Positions 56,810 to 64,000 of a stretch of 64,000 nucleotides of DNA are shown in pieces (the first letter of the stretch is position 1; each line of letters starts with the position of its first letter). The DNA is from a halophilic archaeon SHRA6. GTDB taxonomy: Archaea > Halobacteriota > Halobacteria > Halobacteriales > Haloferacaceae. Position numbers and translations under genes: made by a program. Under the pieces are notes generated by a model. That model was not told the DNA's origin. It did no database searches and saw only the letters and a list, made by a program, of their open reading frames with translations. Location: positions 868,001-932,000 of the forward strand of contig SOPS01000001.1 of NCBI GenBank assembly GCA_005239175.1, written 5' to 3'.

Positions 56810-57247
56810 TTACCACAACTGTTCGATTCGCTGTTCGATCGCCGTAAAAACCGTCGAATACACCGAAAGCGGGTGCGTGAATTCCAACTGGAGGTCCCTG
56901 ATCTCCTCGCCAGTTGGTGGCAGATGAACGTGCAGCCGTGTATTGTGGCTATTTGGATGTCGATCCCAGCGACACTCCCACCGATCGTCGTTGGCCCCGC
57001 TTTCGAGATAGTGAAACGAGAAATTCCCAGTGGTGAACCATCGAACGTCGACTCGGGCGGCAGTCACCGACGTGGGATACTGTCCGGCGTCGAGTCGTCC
57101 ACAAAGCAGCCGCGGTTCGTACGGATCTGGCTCGAATGCGGTCGCGCTGACTAACGGATCCGACGCTAGGTGGCGCTCGAGTAGCCGAAGCGTCTGTCGA
57201 TCGGGTGGGCCCGTCGAATCCGGCGGTGAATCTGTTGGCGGTAACAT
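56810..57247 (-). CDS. TumE-like toxin-family protein
   Basis: A 145-aa protein. The segment FSFHYLESGANDDRWECRWD, then RHPNSHNTRLHVHLPP, matches the TumE/DUF6516 pattern as I know it. It starts directly after the wHTH stop, with no gap, and the pairing TumE plus winged-helix partner is repeated in haloarchaea. The toxin role is from family naming; no catalytic residues can be proposed with confidence beyond the R-H-P-N and H-x-H cluster. Confidence 0.65.
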   Translation of the reverse strand: MLPPTDSPPDSTGPPDRQTLRLLERHLASDPLVSATAFEPDPYEPRLLCGRLDAGQYPTSVTAARVDVRWFTTGNFSFHYLESGANDDRWECRWDRHPNSHNTRLHVHLPPTGEEIRDLQLEFTHPLSVYSTVFTAIEQRIEQLW

Positions 57248-57775
57248 TCACGCCGGAATCAGGTGACCATCGTTTTCGGCGAGCTGGCGGGCAAGCTCAT
57301 ACAACCGCAGATCTCGAATCACGCCCTGCCATTCCTGTACCGCGGTCATCCGCTCGTGGAGGCTATCGTGGTCAGACGCGTCAAACACGGAAACGGTCGT
57401 CGGATCGCTGGTCCCGAACCGTTCCTCATACGCGGTGCGCCGTTCTTCGAGGTTCGCCACCCGATCGATGATTTCTGCGACCGAGAGAGCAGCCGCAATT
57501 TGGCTCGCGTCTTGCCATTCGAGATATCCCTCGTTGCGTTCGTATGTCGGGGGCCGGCTGTCGGAATCTGCTCGGACGATACCCATCTCCACTAAGCGAT
57601 CGAGGTGCTTTTTTGCCGCATTCGGAGAGCAATCTGCGAGTTCCGCGATAGCTGTATACGGCGTCGGCGACGTCACACCGAGGATGACATCGTAGACACG
57701 ATCGAACGTCTCTGTTCCATCCTGCCACCGGCGTGTCGCCGTGTCGGTGTCAGGAGCCGGATCGAACGGTACCAT
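57248..57775 (-). CDS. winged-helix DNA-binding protein (DUF7342-like), TumE partner
   Basis: A 175-aa protein. Residues 28-85 form a winged helix (FDRVYDVILGVTSPTPYTAI, SPNAAKKHLDRLVEMGIVRA), and residues 100-170 are a helical dimerisation region (SVAEIIDRVANLEERRTAYEE). It starts at ATG 57775 (MVPFDPAPDTD). It likely represses its own promoter, which contains A/T-rich direct repeats, and acts as antitoxin to the TumE-like protein. Confidence 0.72.
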   Translation of the reverse strand: MVPFDPAPDTDTATRRWQDGTETFDRVYDVILGVTSPTPYTAIAELADCSPNAAKKHLDRLVEMGIVRADSDSRPPTYERNEGYLEWQDASQIAAALSVAEIIDRVANLEERRTAYEERFGTSDPTTVSVFDASDHDSLHERMTAVQEWQGVIRDLRLYELARQLAENDGHLIPA

Positions 57776-57799
57776 GCCAAGGTGTACGGGTTTAATCTC

Positions 57800-57829
57800 A
57801 ATATATGTTTTGTTTATGCAAATATATGT
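57800..57829. promoter_or_regulatory. paired AATATATGT direct repeats upstream of the TumE module
   Basis: AATATATGT at 57800-57808 and 57821-57829, spaced by 21 bp (two helical turns), precede the winged-helix start. They are candidate binding sites. Confidence 0.35.
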
Positions 57830-57900
57830 GAATTGAGGGGGCTGCTCGCGACTGGCCGATCGCCACCAGCGGGGCTTTTGAGTCTCGCTCTCGTAGTCCA

Positions 57901-58764
57901 ATGCGAATGACTGACGAGTTCGGGATGGTCGACCCGACGGAGGCCGAAAGCTTCGGCGACGAGTGGGAGGAGATCGATGTCTCTGACACCGACGCCGACC
58001 GGATCGCCCGAAAGCGCGATCGGGACTTCGACGAGTTCAGAAAGCGGATCAAGGACAACGAACGGCTGAAGGTCGAACAGTCAGTGTTCGATGACGCCAC
58101 CTACGCCGCGATCTACAAACTCGTCCAGGACGGCTACGTCAGTGCCTTCGGCGGTCCCGTCTCGACTGGCAAGGAGGCCAACGTCTACGAGGCGTTGGGT
58201 GCAGACGATCGGGAGGTCGCCATCAAGATCTACCGGATCAACGCGTCGGACTTCCGGCAGATGCGCGAGTACTTAGAGGGCGATCCACGCTTTCGTGGAA
58301 TTGGCAACGACAAGGGCAAAACCGTCCTTGCGTGGACAAAAAAGGAGTTTGCGAACCTCGAACGCGCGGCGGCGGCTGGCGTCCGAGTGCCCGAACCGAT
58401 CGCCGTCCAGCGCAACGTCCTCGTGATGGAACTCGTCGGGCAGGCGGACGATCGGGCCCGTCGACTCGCAGAGGTGACTGTCGAGAACCCACAGACCGCC
58501 TACGAGGTCGTCCGCGAGTACATGCGGCGGCTCTACAGTGCGGGACTCGTCCACGGCGATCTCTCGGAGTACAACCTCATCATCCACGACGGCGAACTCG
58601 TCGTAATTGACCTCGGACAGGCTGTGACGGTCCACCACCCAAACGCCGGAGAATTTCTCGATCGCGACTGCGAAAACGTCGCCTCGTTCTTTAACAGACA
58701 GGGGCTCGCTATTGAGGCCGCGGACCTCCGGTCGTTCGTCACGACGGCGGATCCGACGCCGTGA
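57901..58764 (+). CDS. rio1: RIO1-type serine protein kinase
   Basis: A 287-aa atypical kinase for small-subunit maturation. The flexible nucleotide loop STGKEANVYEAL, the catalytic LVHGDLSEYNLIIHDG and the metal motif VVIDLGQAVTVHHP are intact. The N-terminal 60 residues are charged and variable. It is usually next to eif1A and the KH-domain gene; here both links are interrupted (TumE module before, a 4.4-kb insert after). Confidence 0.93.
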   Translation: MRMTDEFGMVDPTEAESFGDEWEEIDVSDTDADRIARKRDRDFDEFRKRIKDNERLKVEQSVFDDATYAAIYKLVQDGYVSAFGGPVSTGKEANVYEALGADDREVAIKIYRINASDFRQMREYLEGDPRFRGIGNDKGKTVLAWTKKEFANLERAAAAGVRVPEPIAVQRNVLVMELVGQADDRARRLAEVTVENPQTAYEVVREYMRRLYSAGLVHGDLSEYNLIIHDGELVVIDLGQAVTVHHPNAGEFLDRDCENVASFFNRQGLAIEAADLRSFVTTADPTP

Positions 58765-58888
58765 GCCGGGGCGATCGACTGCGATGTTCTGCGTAGCGTG
58801 AAATTACCGAGAGTATCTCATGCTTAGGAACCGGTAGTGCCGCGTTTCAGCGACAACTCCCAGTGGCTAGCGATGCAATTTTTGAGGA

Positions 58889-59890
58889 TTATGACGAATC
58901 AGACGTTTCGTTACCGGTTCCGTTCCCGGTGTCCGTTTCGTTACCGGTTCCGTTCCCGGTATCCGTCTCGTTGCCGGTTCCGTTTCCGGTATCCGTCTCG
59001 TTGCCGGTTCCGGTGTCCGTCTCGTTACCGGTTCCGTTCTCGGTGTCCGTCTCGTTGCCATTCCCGTTTCCGGAGTCCTCCTCCTCATCTGGCATGTCGT
59101 CCTCATCGTCAGACGTTTCATCGTCCTCGTCGTCTGCGTCCTCTTCCGCATCAACGATGAACCCGCCTGCAAGTTCCAGAACCTCTGATCGGGATCGGGG
59201 CTCGTCGATGACGGCTGGGAAGCCGGTCTGGCCGGTAAGTGTCCGCAGGAACGAAGCGTGCCGTGCCTCGACGCTGTGAATCCCGAGCGCCGGCGCGACC
59301 ACCGCTTCGTTTTCGATGTACGGTGCGGCGCCCGCGTAGGCGGAGACACCGATATCTTCGAGTTGAGCCGCGGTTCCGAGGAACGCCATCGGGTACTGTA
59401 CCGCGAGTCCAAAGTCAAACTCGGGCTCCTCGATCGGTTCCCCATCGAGACTCTCGATGGTCGAGACGAGCGTCTCGATGTGTGACTCCTCGTGCTCCTG
59501 AATTGTGCGGAGTTCGTCGAACGCACGATCTTGTAGATAGGTGTCGTCTTCGAGCGCGTTGCAGTTGCAGAGCGCATCCTCACCGATGTTGTCGAGGCCT
59601 TCCTGATAGAACCGTGCCTCAAGGTACTCGAGTGTCAGGGCGTAGTTGAGGATCGCGACATCGTCCTCGAACTCCGACTCGGGCATTTCTTCCTCCCCGT
59701 TCTCTTCGCTGTCTTCTTCGCCGTTCTCTTCGTTGTCTTCGTCATCTTCGTGCTCATCTGCGAGCACAGATCCAGTAAGTGCACCCCCCGCCGCCAGCAC
59801 GCCTACGGTTCCGGCAACGAACTGCCGTCGTGTATTGTTGAACGTACTCTTCAATGACTGTCCGCTAGTGTCTTCGCTTGGATTTACCAC
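58889..59890 (-). CDS. Tat-exported ferritin-like domain protein with glycosylation-rich repeat tail
   Basis: A 333-aa secreted protein. The N-terminus has a Tat signal, TRRQFVAGTVGVLAAGG. Residues about 45-75 are acidic (ENGEED repeats). The ferritin-like helical domain (about 78-245) shows ILNYALTLEYLEARFYQEGL, EEHESHIETL-type EHEESHIETLVSTI and HSVEARHASFLRTLTG, i.e. carboxylate/His residues suited to a diiron site. The last 85 residues are acidic then GTGNETDTGN repeats, with ten N-x-T sequons. Likely an extracellular, glycosylated protein; function unknown. Confidence 0.82.
   Translation of the reverse strand: MVNPSEDTSGQSLKSTFNNTRRQFVAGTVGVLAAGGALTGSVLADEHEDDEDNEENGEEDSEENGEEEMPESEFEDDVAILNYALTLEYLEARFYQEGLDNIGEDALCNCNALEDDTYLQDRAFDELRTIQEHEESHIETLVSTIESLDGEPIEEPEFDFGLAVQYPMAFLGTAAQLEDIGVSAYAGAAPYIENEAVVAPALGIHSVEARHASFLRTLTGQTGFPAVIDEPRSRSEVLELAGGFIVDAEEDADDEDDETSDDEDDMPDEEEDSGNGNGNETDTENGTGNETDTGTGNETDTGNGTGNETDTGNGTGNETDTGNGTGNETSDSS
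58904..59075. repeat. coding minisatellite, 30-bp units (GNGTGNETDT)
   Basis: Near-identical 24- to 30-base units of the CCGGTTCCGTTCCCGGTGTC type encode the C-terminal tail of the ferritin-like protein. It is coding and has no spacers. Confidence 0.85.
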
Positions 59891-60098
59891 AACGCCACCT
59901 ATGGCCAGGCGCTGTATCGTTATATATGAGTTTTTGAAAAACCGATCGGCTTACCAAACACAGCGATATTGTGTTACACATTATCTGGGTGAATGTGTAT
60001 GCACTCGTACTCCTGCGGTAAGGTCGAACAGCCTAGAGTAATCTGATAAAAAAACGTAAGCAAATGGTCAACCACCCACGCCACGATCACCGCCGACG

Positions 60099-60767
60099 TC
60101 AGCAGTTCTCGCGACCGACGCACGCGCGGTAGTTATCAAACAGCCCCTCAGCATCGACGTCCGCAAACGAGTATTGTGAGGAGTGCCACTCAAAGTCCTC
60201 GATCAGCCGATCGCGAAGGGACGCGGTGATTTCGGGGTGAAACTGTACCGTCCAGAGGGGAGCCGATCGGTGTCGCGTCCCATAGATCTGACAGTGCTCG
60301 GTCGACGCAATCACGTCCATGTTCGCACCAGCCTTCGTGACGTGATCGCCGTGTAGCGAGACGACGATCGGCTCGAGTCCCGAAAAGAGCGGGTCGCTGT
60401 CGAGTTCAGTGTGGACGAGTGTCGCATCAGTTCCGACGTGTTCGACGCGCCCACCGAGGGCCGCGTTTACGATCTGGTGGCCGAAACACACCCCAAGCGT
60501 AGGGATCCGCCGCTCGACGAGCTCGCGGACCAGCGCTTTCTGGTCGTCGATCCACGGATGCCGATCGGCCTCGTACACGCCGGCGGTGCTGCCTGTCAGC
60601 ACGACGCCGTCGGCGTCATCCAGTGGAACGCGCTCGCCAGCGGGGTAGTCAATCTCGATCGCATCGGGGAATCGATCGGCGAGTGCGTCACAGTGATACT
60701 CGTGGTCCGGATCGACTTCGTTTCTCACGACGTATAGCTGCGGTCGATCGGACGTGTCGAGGGACAT
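60099..60767 (-). CDS. class I glutamine amidotransferase
   Basis: A 222-aa GATase1 domain protein with the nucleophile elbow TLGVCFGHQIVNAALGG and the His-Glu part VQFHPEIT. It resembles the glutaminase half of GMP synthase but stands alone, without the synthetase. Such proteins hydrolyse glutamine or act on gamma-glutamyl compounds. Substrate unknown; in the rio1-KH insert. Confidence 0.85.
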   Translation of the reverse strand: MSLDTSDRPQLYVVRNEVDPDHEYHCDALADRFPDAIEIDYPAGERVPLDDADGVVLTGSTAGVYEADRHPWIDDQKALVRELVERRIPTLGVCFGHQIVNAALGGRVEHVGTDATLVHTELDSDPLFSGLEPIVVSLHGDHVTKAGANMDVIASTEHCQIYGTRHRSAPLWTVQFHPEITASLRDRLIEDFEWHSSQYSFADVDAEGLFDNYRACVGRENC

Positions 60768-60812
60768 ACTCGGCTGTTTCGGCTCGATCGGCCTGTACGT
60801 TTCGGCGATGCA

Positions 60813-61859
60813 TTACTCCTGTGGCTTGACGAGCACCTTGATCGCCTCACGCTCGTCCATCATTCGGTAGCCCTCGGCGACCTCGTCGAGGCCGATCGTC
60901 TCAGTGAAGATCGGGGAGGGATCGAGCGTCCCGCCAAGGATGTCTGCCATCAGTTCGTCAGCGTATGCGCGGACGGGCGCGACGCCGCCGCGGAGTGTGA
61001 TGTTGTCGCCAAACAGGCCGAAGACATCCAGTCCTTCGGATTCGACGCCGTACGGGACGCCGACGTAGCCGATCGTTCCACCTGGCCGGGCGACTTCGAT
61101 CGCCGTGTTCATCGCGCTCGCCGCGCCGACGCACTCCATCACGTGATTGGCCCCGCCGTAAGTGAGCTCCGTGATCCGATCGATCGCCGCGTCACCACGC
61201 GCAGAGACAGTCTCGGTCGCGCCGAATTCGCGGGCGATCTCGAGTCGATCCTCGTGGTGGCCGACCGCGATGATCCGTTCGGCGCCCAGTCGATGGGCAG
61301 CCAACACGCCGCAGAGGCCGACTGCGCCGTCGCCGATCACGACTGCGGTCGAACCGGCTTCGACACCCGCGCTCACGGCGGCGTGGTGGCCAGTCCCCAT
61401 CACATCTGTGAGGGGAAGGAGCGATCGAAGCACGTCCTCGTTGTCGGCGTAGCGATCAGGGACGCGGACGAGCGTTCCGTCAGCGTGCGTCGAGCGGACG
61501 TATTCGCCCTGCCCGCCGCCGTTGTCGCCACCCCACGAGTCGCCGTTGACACAGGAGGTGTACAGTCCCTTTCGGCAGAACTCACAGGATCCACAGGAGA
61601 TCGCGAACGGCGCAAGCACGCGATCGCCCGGCGCAACCGAGACCACATCGTCGCCGACCGACTCGACGATTCCCATCGGTTCGTGGCCGACCGGAGTGCC
61701 TGGATCGCGATCGCTGTCGCCGCGATAGAACCACAGATCTGAGCCACAGACTGCGGTGTGGGTCACGCGGACGATCGCGTCTGTCGGCGCTTCGATCGTC
61801 GGTCGGGGCCGTTCTTCAACATCGATCTCGCCGGGGCCACGGAAGACAGCAGCACGCAT
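60813..61859 (-). CDS. zinc-dependent alcohol dehydrogenase family protein
   Basis: A 348-aa medium-chain dehydrogenase. Catalytic zinc residues: VCGSDLW and GHEPMGIVE. Structural zinc: SCGSCEFCRKGLYTSC (four Cys). NAD(P) motif: VVIGDGAVGLCGVLAA. The substrate could be an alcohol, a threonine-like compound or formaldehyde adduct; sequence alone does not tell. In the same insert and strand as the amidotransferase. Confidence 0.88.
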   Translation of the reverse strand: MRAAVFRGPGEIDVEERPRPTIEAPTDAIVRVTHTAVCGSDLWFYRGDSDRDPGTPVGHEPMGIVESVGDDVVSVAPGDRVLAPFAISCGSCEFCRKGLYTSCVNGDSWGGDNGGGQGEYVRSTHADGTLVRVPDRYADNEDVLRSLLPLTDVMGTGHHAAVSAGVEAGSTAVVIGDGAVGLCGVLAAHRLGAERIIAVGHHEDRLEIAREFGATETVSARGDAAIDRITELTYGGANHVMECVGAASAMNTAIEVARPGGTIGYVGVPYGVESEGLDVFGLFGDNITLRGGVAPVRAYADELMADILGGTLDPSPIFTETIGLDEVAEGYRMMDEREAIKVLVKPQE

Positions 61860-61958
61860 ACAGTATCGTTGGATCGATCACCGCAAAAACGCGGCGTTCG
61901 CAGAGATCAACACGAAGGATGAGCCGATCGGAGCTGCCAGTCTTACAGTGCAACTCGT

Positions 61959-62747
61959 CTACTCGACAGATCGGAGCAACGCATCGATATCTTCCTCGAA
62001 CGTTTCGGGATCTGTCGAGAGCGCCTCTTCGGTGTCGGCGTCAAGTACGTCTCCAAGTTCGACGGGCGCGTCCTCGATCGCATCCTCGATTGGCTCGCTA
62101 AGCGGGTTTGTCGGGTACGCGCCACCGGCCAGCAACACGTCGGTCCCATCGTGCCAGACTCCCACGCGTGCCTGTATTTCTATCTCATCGTCGAACGACT
62201 GAGTGAATCCTTCGAACGAGAATTCACCGGCGATCGGATACGTCCCTGAAAACCCAAATAGCGTGGCTTCGTATCCCGTGTCAACCTCGATCGTCCGCGT
62301 ATCGGTCGTCTCAACGTTCTCAATCCCGCCGTTTTCGAGTTCCGATCGGAACGCCTCCTCAGCGGCAGCTTCGACCTCTGTCATGACGCGATCGCGGCCG
62401 AGCCCGAACGGAAGCGAGTCGATCGCCGGACGGAGGTCGATCCGTGTCGAGAAAAACAGGACAGGCGAACCCTCAGCGTCGAATGTGTCGGCGATCACCT
62501 CGGCCACGCTCACGTACTCGTAGACCATCGCTCGGGATAGCGCTTGGACGGTCACCGGTCCGTAGGATTCCTCGAACACCTGTTCGCTTGATTCATCGAC
62601 CAATCGCCACTCGTCTTCGATTCGATCGTCGGTAACCGTCGGCACTGGAACCGCCCCCTCACGTGTTCCCAGACACCCGGCAGCAGCGACGGCACCGGCG
62701 GTTGCACCTGCGGCTAGCAGCTGTCGACGTCGGTACGATTGATCCAT
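61959..62747 (-). CDS. Tat lipoprotein, DUF6517-like
   Basis: A 262-aa lipoprotein. SYRRRQLLAAGATAGAVAAAGC is a Tat signal with lipobox AAAGC, so it is lipid-anchored outside the cell. The mature part is acidic and beta-rich, in two similar halves (VLFFSTRIDLRPAIDSLP, then VLLAGGAYPTNPLSEPI). I recall it as DUF6517. Start ATG 62747 was chosen so the twin arginines lie at the N-terminus. Function unknown. Confidence 0.72.
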   Translation of the reverse strand: MDQSYRRRQLLAAGATAGAVAAAGCLGTREGAVPVPTVTDDRIEDEWRLVDESSEQVFEESYGPVTVQALSRAMVYEYVSVAEVIADTFDAEGSPVLFFSTRIDLRPAIDSLPFGLGRDRVMTEVEAAAEEAFRSELENGGIENVETTDTRTIEVDTGYEATLFGFSGTYPIAGEFSFEGFTQSFDDEIEIQARVGVWHDGTDVLLAGGAYPTNPLSEPIEDAIEDAPVELGDVLDADTEEALSTDPETFEEDIDALLRSVE

Positions 62748-63193
62748 ATCGATGAGTGTCTGCACAATAGTATATACCTGTTGGAGAGAAATTCTTCTTG
62801 TCGTTTACGACGGAGATCCCGCAAGCCGAGGCGTGCTGATGTCGAAACGTCCGTTCACGGGGAAACGTCCGTTCCCGGGGAAACGTCCGTTCCCGGGGAG
62901 TGCGGGCCCACGCGATCGACCACCGAAACCGTTCGTACAGCAATGCATGACCGGGTCCAGAACAAAAAGTAGGTGTACAAGACAGACCCAAAGCGCCTCT
63001 TCAAAACCTAAAGGGCCGGATTCTCCCGCCGAAGGAAATATCGGAGCGTTTACAATTATTTTCCCCACTAGCTGATCAGGAACTGTTGGATCAAACGCTC
63101 TCAAGTCGAATATCGTCCCATCTGCTGCAAAGAGTTGCAAACGCTACTATAGCAAGTAAACAGCGTTAAACCGATTCGAGAGATAGTATACCT
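62748..63193. other. intergenic region with an 18-bp triplication
   Basis: This 446-base gap contains the perfect 18-bp triplication at 62844-62897, A/T-rich stretches and an imperfect hairpin AACGCT/AGCGTT (63140-63167) before the KH gene. Open frames here (for example minus 62805-63140) lack codon bias or homology that I recognise, so I call no gene. Confidence 0.5.
62844..62897. repeat. 18-bp tandem repeat, three copies
   Basis: GAAACGTCCGTTCACGGG at 62844, then two copies with CCCGGG at 62862 and 62880. The period is exactly 18 bp. Confidence 0.92.
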
Positions 63194-63736
63194 ATGCAAC
63201 ACGTCACGATTCCGCAGGACCGGATCGGCGTCCTCATCGGCGAGGGTGGCGAGACGATGCGGGAAATCGAATCCCGCGCAGAGGTCCGTCTCGACATCGA
63301 TTCGGAATCTGGCTCCGTCGCCGTTGAATCCGTCGGCGATCCAGTCACGGCACTCGACGCACCCGACATCGTCCGGGCGATCGGCCGTGGATTTAAACCC
63401 GAAACCGCCTTGACGCTTCTGGACGGCGATCTGCGGATGTTCGATCTGATCAAACTCGACGCCCAGACCCGAAACAAAAACGACCTCCGTCGACAGAAGG
63501 GTCGGCTGATCGGCGAGAACGGCCGAACCAGAGAGCTGATGGAGGAACTCACCGGCGCACACGTCGTGATCTACGGCTCAACCCTCGGGATTATCGGCGA
63601 ACCAGAGGAAGTCGAAGCCGTTAGACAGGCGGTTTCGATGATCCTCGACGGCGCGCCGCACGGTGCCGTGTACTCGTTCCTCGAACGCAAACACAACGAG
63701 CTCACCGGCGGTCCCGATATCGGACAGCCCCGGTGA
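63194..63736 (+). CDS. KH-domain RNA-binding protein (Dim2/Krr1-like)
   Basis: A 180-aa protein with two KH domains: RIGVLIGEGGETMREIES (GxxG = GEGG) and KGRLIGENGRTRELMEEL (GENG). The archaeal Dim2/Pno1-like protein binds the 3' end of 16S rRNA during small-subunit maturation, working with RIO1. rio1 lies 4.4 kb upstream here rather than adjacent. Confidence 0.9.
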   Translation: MQHVTIPQDRIGVLIGEGGETMREIESRAEVRLDIDSESGSVAVESVGDPVTALDAPDIVRAIGRGFKPETALTLLDGDLRMFDLIKLDAQTRNKNDLRRQKGRLIGENGRTRELMEELTGAHVVIYGSTLGIIGEPEEVEAVRQAVSMILDGAPHGAVYSFLERKHNELTGGPDIGQPR

Positions 63737-63870
63737 TTTGTGCGGATAGCTGCGCAGTCGGTACCGCATTTGGCGGATCCCCGCTAACAAGTACCATACA
63801 TATGCGGCCGTCCATGCCATAGGTAACCACGCCCACGTATGGCGATTAGCGATCCATTTTTCGAAGCCCT

Positions 63871-63877
63871 TTTATAG
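63871..63877 (+). promoter_or_regulatory. TATA box of the thermosome gene
   Basis: TTTATAG preceded by the BRE-like TCGAA (63861-63865), 26-32 bases before the ATG. Heat-regulated haloarchaeal thermosome promoters have the same architecture. Confidence 0.55.
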
Positions 63878-63902
63878 AAGCACAAACAATCGGTGAGTGA
63901 TT

Positions 63903-64000
63903 ATGTCTCAGCGACAGCGGATGGGCAATCAGCCCATGATCGTACTCTCGGAGGACAGCCAGCGCACATCCGGTAAAGACGCGCAGACAATGAACATCTC
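63903..64000 (+). CDS. thermosome subunit (N-terminus only)
   Basis: Starts MSQRQRMGNQPMIVLSEDSQ and continues RTSGKDAQTMNI to the window edge: the invariant N-terminus of haloarchaeal group II chaperonins. It would form the cytosolic protein-folding complex. Only 32 residues are visible, so which paralogue cannot be decided. Confidence 0.9.
   Translation, partial: MSQRQRMGNQPMIVLSEDSQRTSGKDAQTMNI

Noticed and set aside
62805-63140. 111-codon minus-strand frame
   Set aside because: It covers the 18-bp triplication and has low-complexity, non-haloarchaeal composition. No motif, start context or partner supports it, and it could be decayed mobile DNA at best.

Overview
The window is chromosomal DNA of a halophilic archaeon (class Halobacteria). 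The evidence is the GC-rich, strongly acidic proteome, the split RNA polymerase genes (B''/B' and A'/A''), eIF-1A, RIO1, thermosome and PriL, archaeal tRNAs without encoded CCA, Tat-type lipoprotein signals, and TATA boxes about 25-30 bases before many start codons (leaderless or nearly leaderless genes). I cannot name the genus. No rRNA, complete transposase or CRISPR array was seen.

Region by region: (1) 1-1.4 kb, the start of homoserine dehydrogenase (cut by the window edge) and its ACT-domain partner. (2) 1.8-14.5 kb, the transcription/translation block on the minus strand: rpoH-rpoB2-rpoB1-rpoA1-rpoA2-nusA-rps12-rps7, then EF-2, with a divergent HExxH protein between rps7 and EF-2. (3) 14.7-15.6 kb, two identical tRNA-Asp genes, a palindromic tRNA-tail remnant, an IS200/IS605-like hairpin and a PD-(D/E)XK nuclease-like gene that looks acquired. 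(4) 15.6-28.6 kb, housekeeping genes: a pcm-type methyltransferase, a zinc-finger protein, aminopeptidase, type II GAPDH, a phosphoesterase, sugar-nucleotide genes (aglF, aglM, glmU, glmM), mutS, a UspA protein and a small AbrB protein. (5) 28.7-41.9 kb, the most interesting part: a complete form I aerobic carbon monoxide dehydrogenase cluster (coxG-M-S-L, an XdhC-YHS fusion, coxD, coxE, a DUF364 protein, a second XdhC), preceded by a small winged-helix gene and by moeA and a mocA-like cytidylyltransferase for the molybdenum cofactor. (6) 42-56.7 kb, mutL, an FAD disulfide oxidoreductase, a type IV pilin, priL, a PIN/ribbon-helix-helix toxin-antitoxin pair, pssD-rfcC, RNase Z, a DUF460 protein, tyrS and eIF-1A. 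(7) 56.8-64 kb, the usual eif1A-rio1-KH-thermosome neighbourhood, interrupted by a TumE-like module and by a 4.4-kb insert with a Tat-exported ferritin-like protein, a glutamine amidotransferase, an alcohol dehydrogenase and a lipoprotein.

How the parts fit: CO oxidised by CoxLMS would supply electrons. CoxD, CoxE, the XdhC proteins and perhaps DUF364 would build the Cu-S-Mo active site. MoeA and the MocA-like protein would supply the molybdopterin cytosine dinucleotide cofactor. CoxG would link the enzyme to the membrane. AglF/AglM make UDP-glucuronate for surface N-glycans, and the ferritin-like protein carries ten candidate N-glycosylation sequons in its tail.

Two genome-wide habits stand out. 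The palindrome CGATCG is extremely frequent, roughly one per 100 bases in mutS by eye. Short tandem duplications are scattered both in frame (7-, 8- and 10-residue acidic or glycosylation-type repeats) and between genes, often at gene 3' ends. All family names are from reading the sequence; no database search was run.
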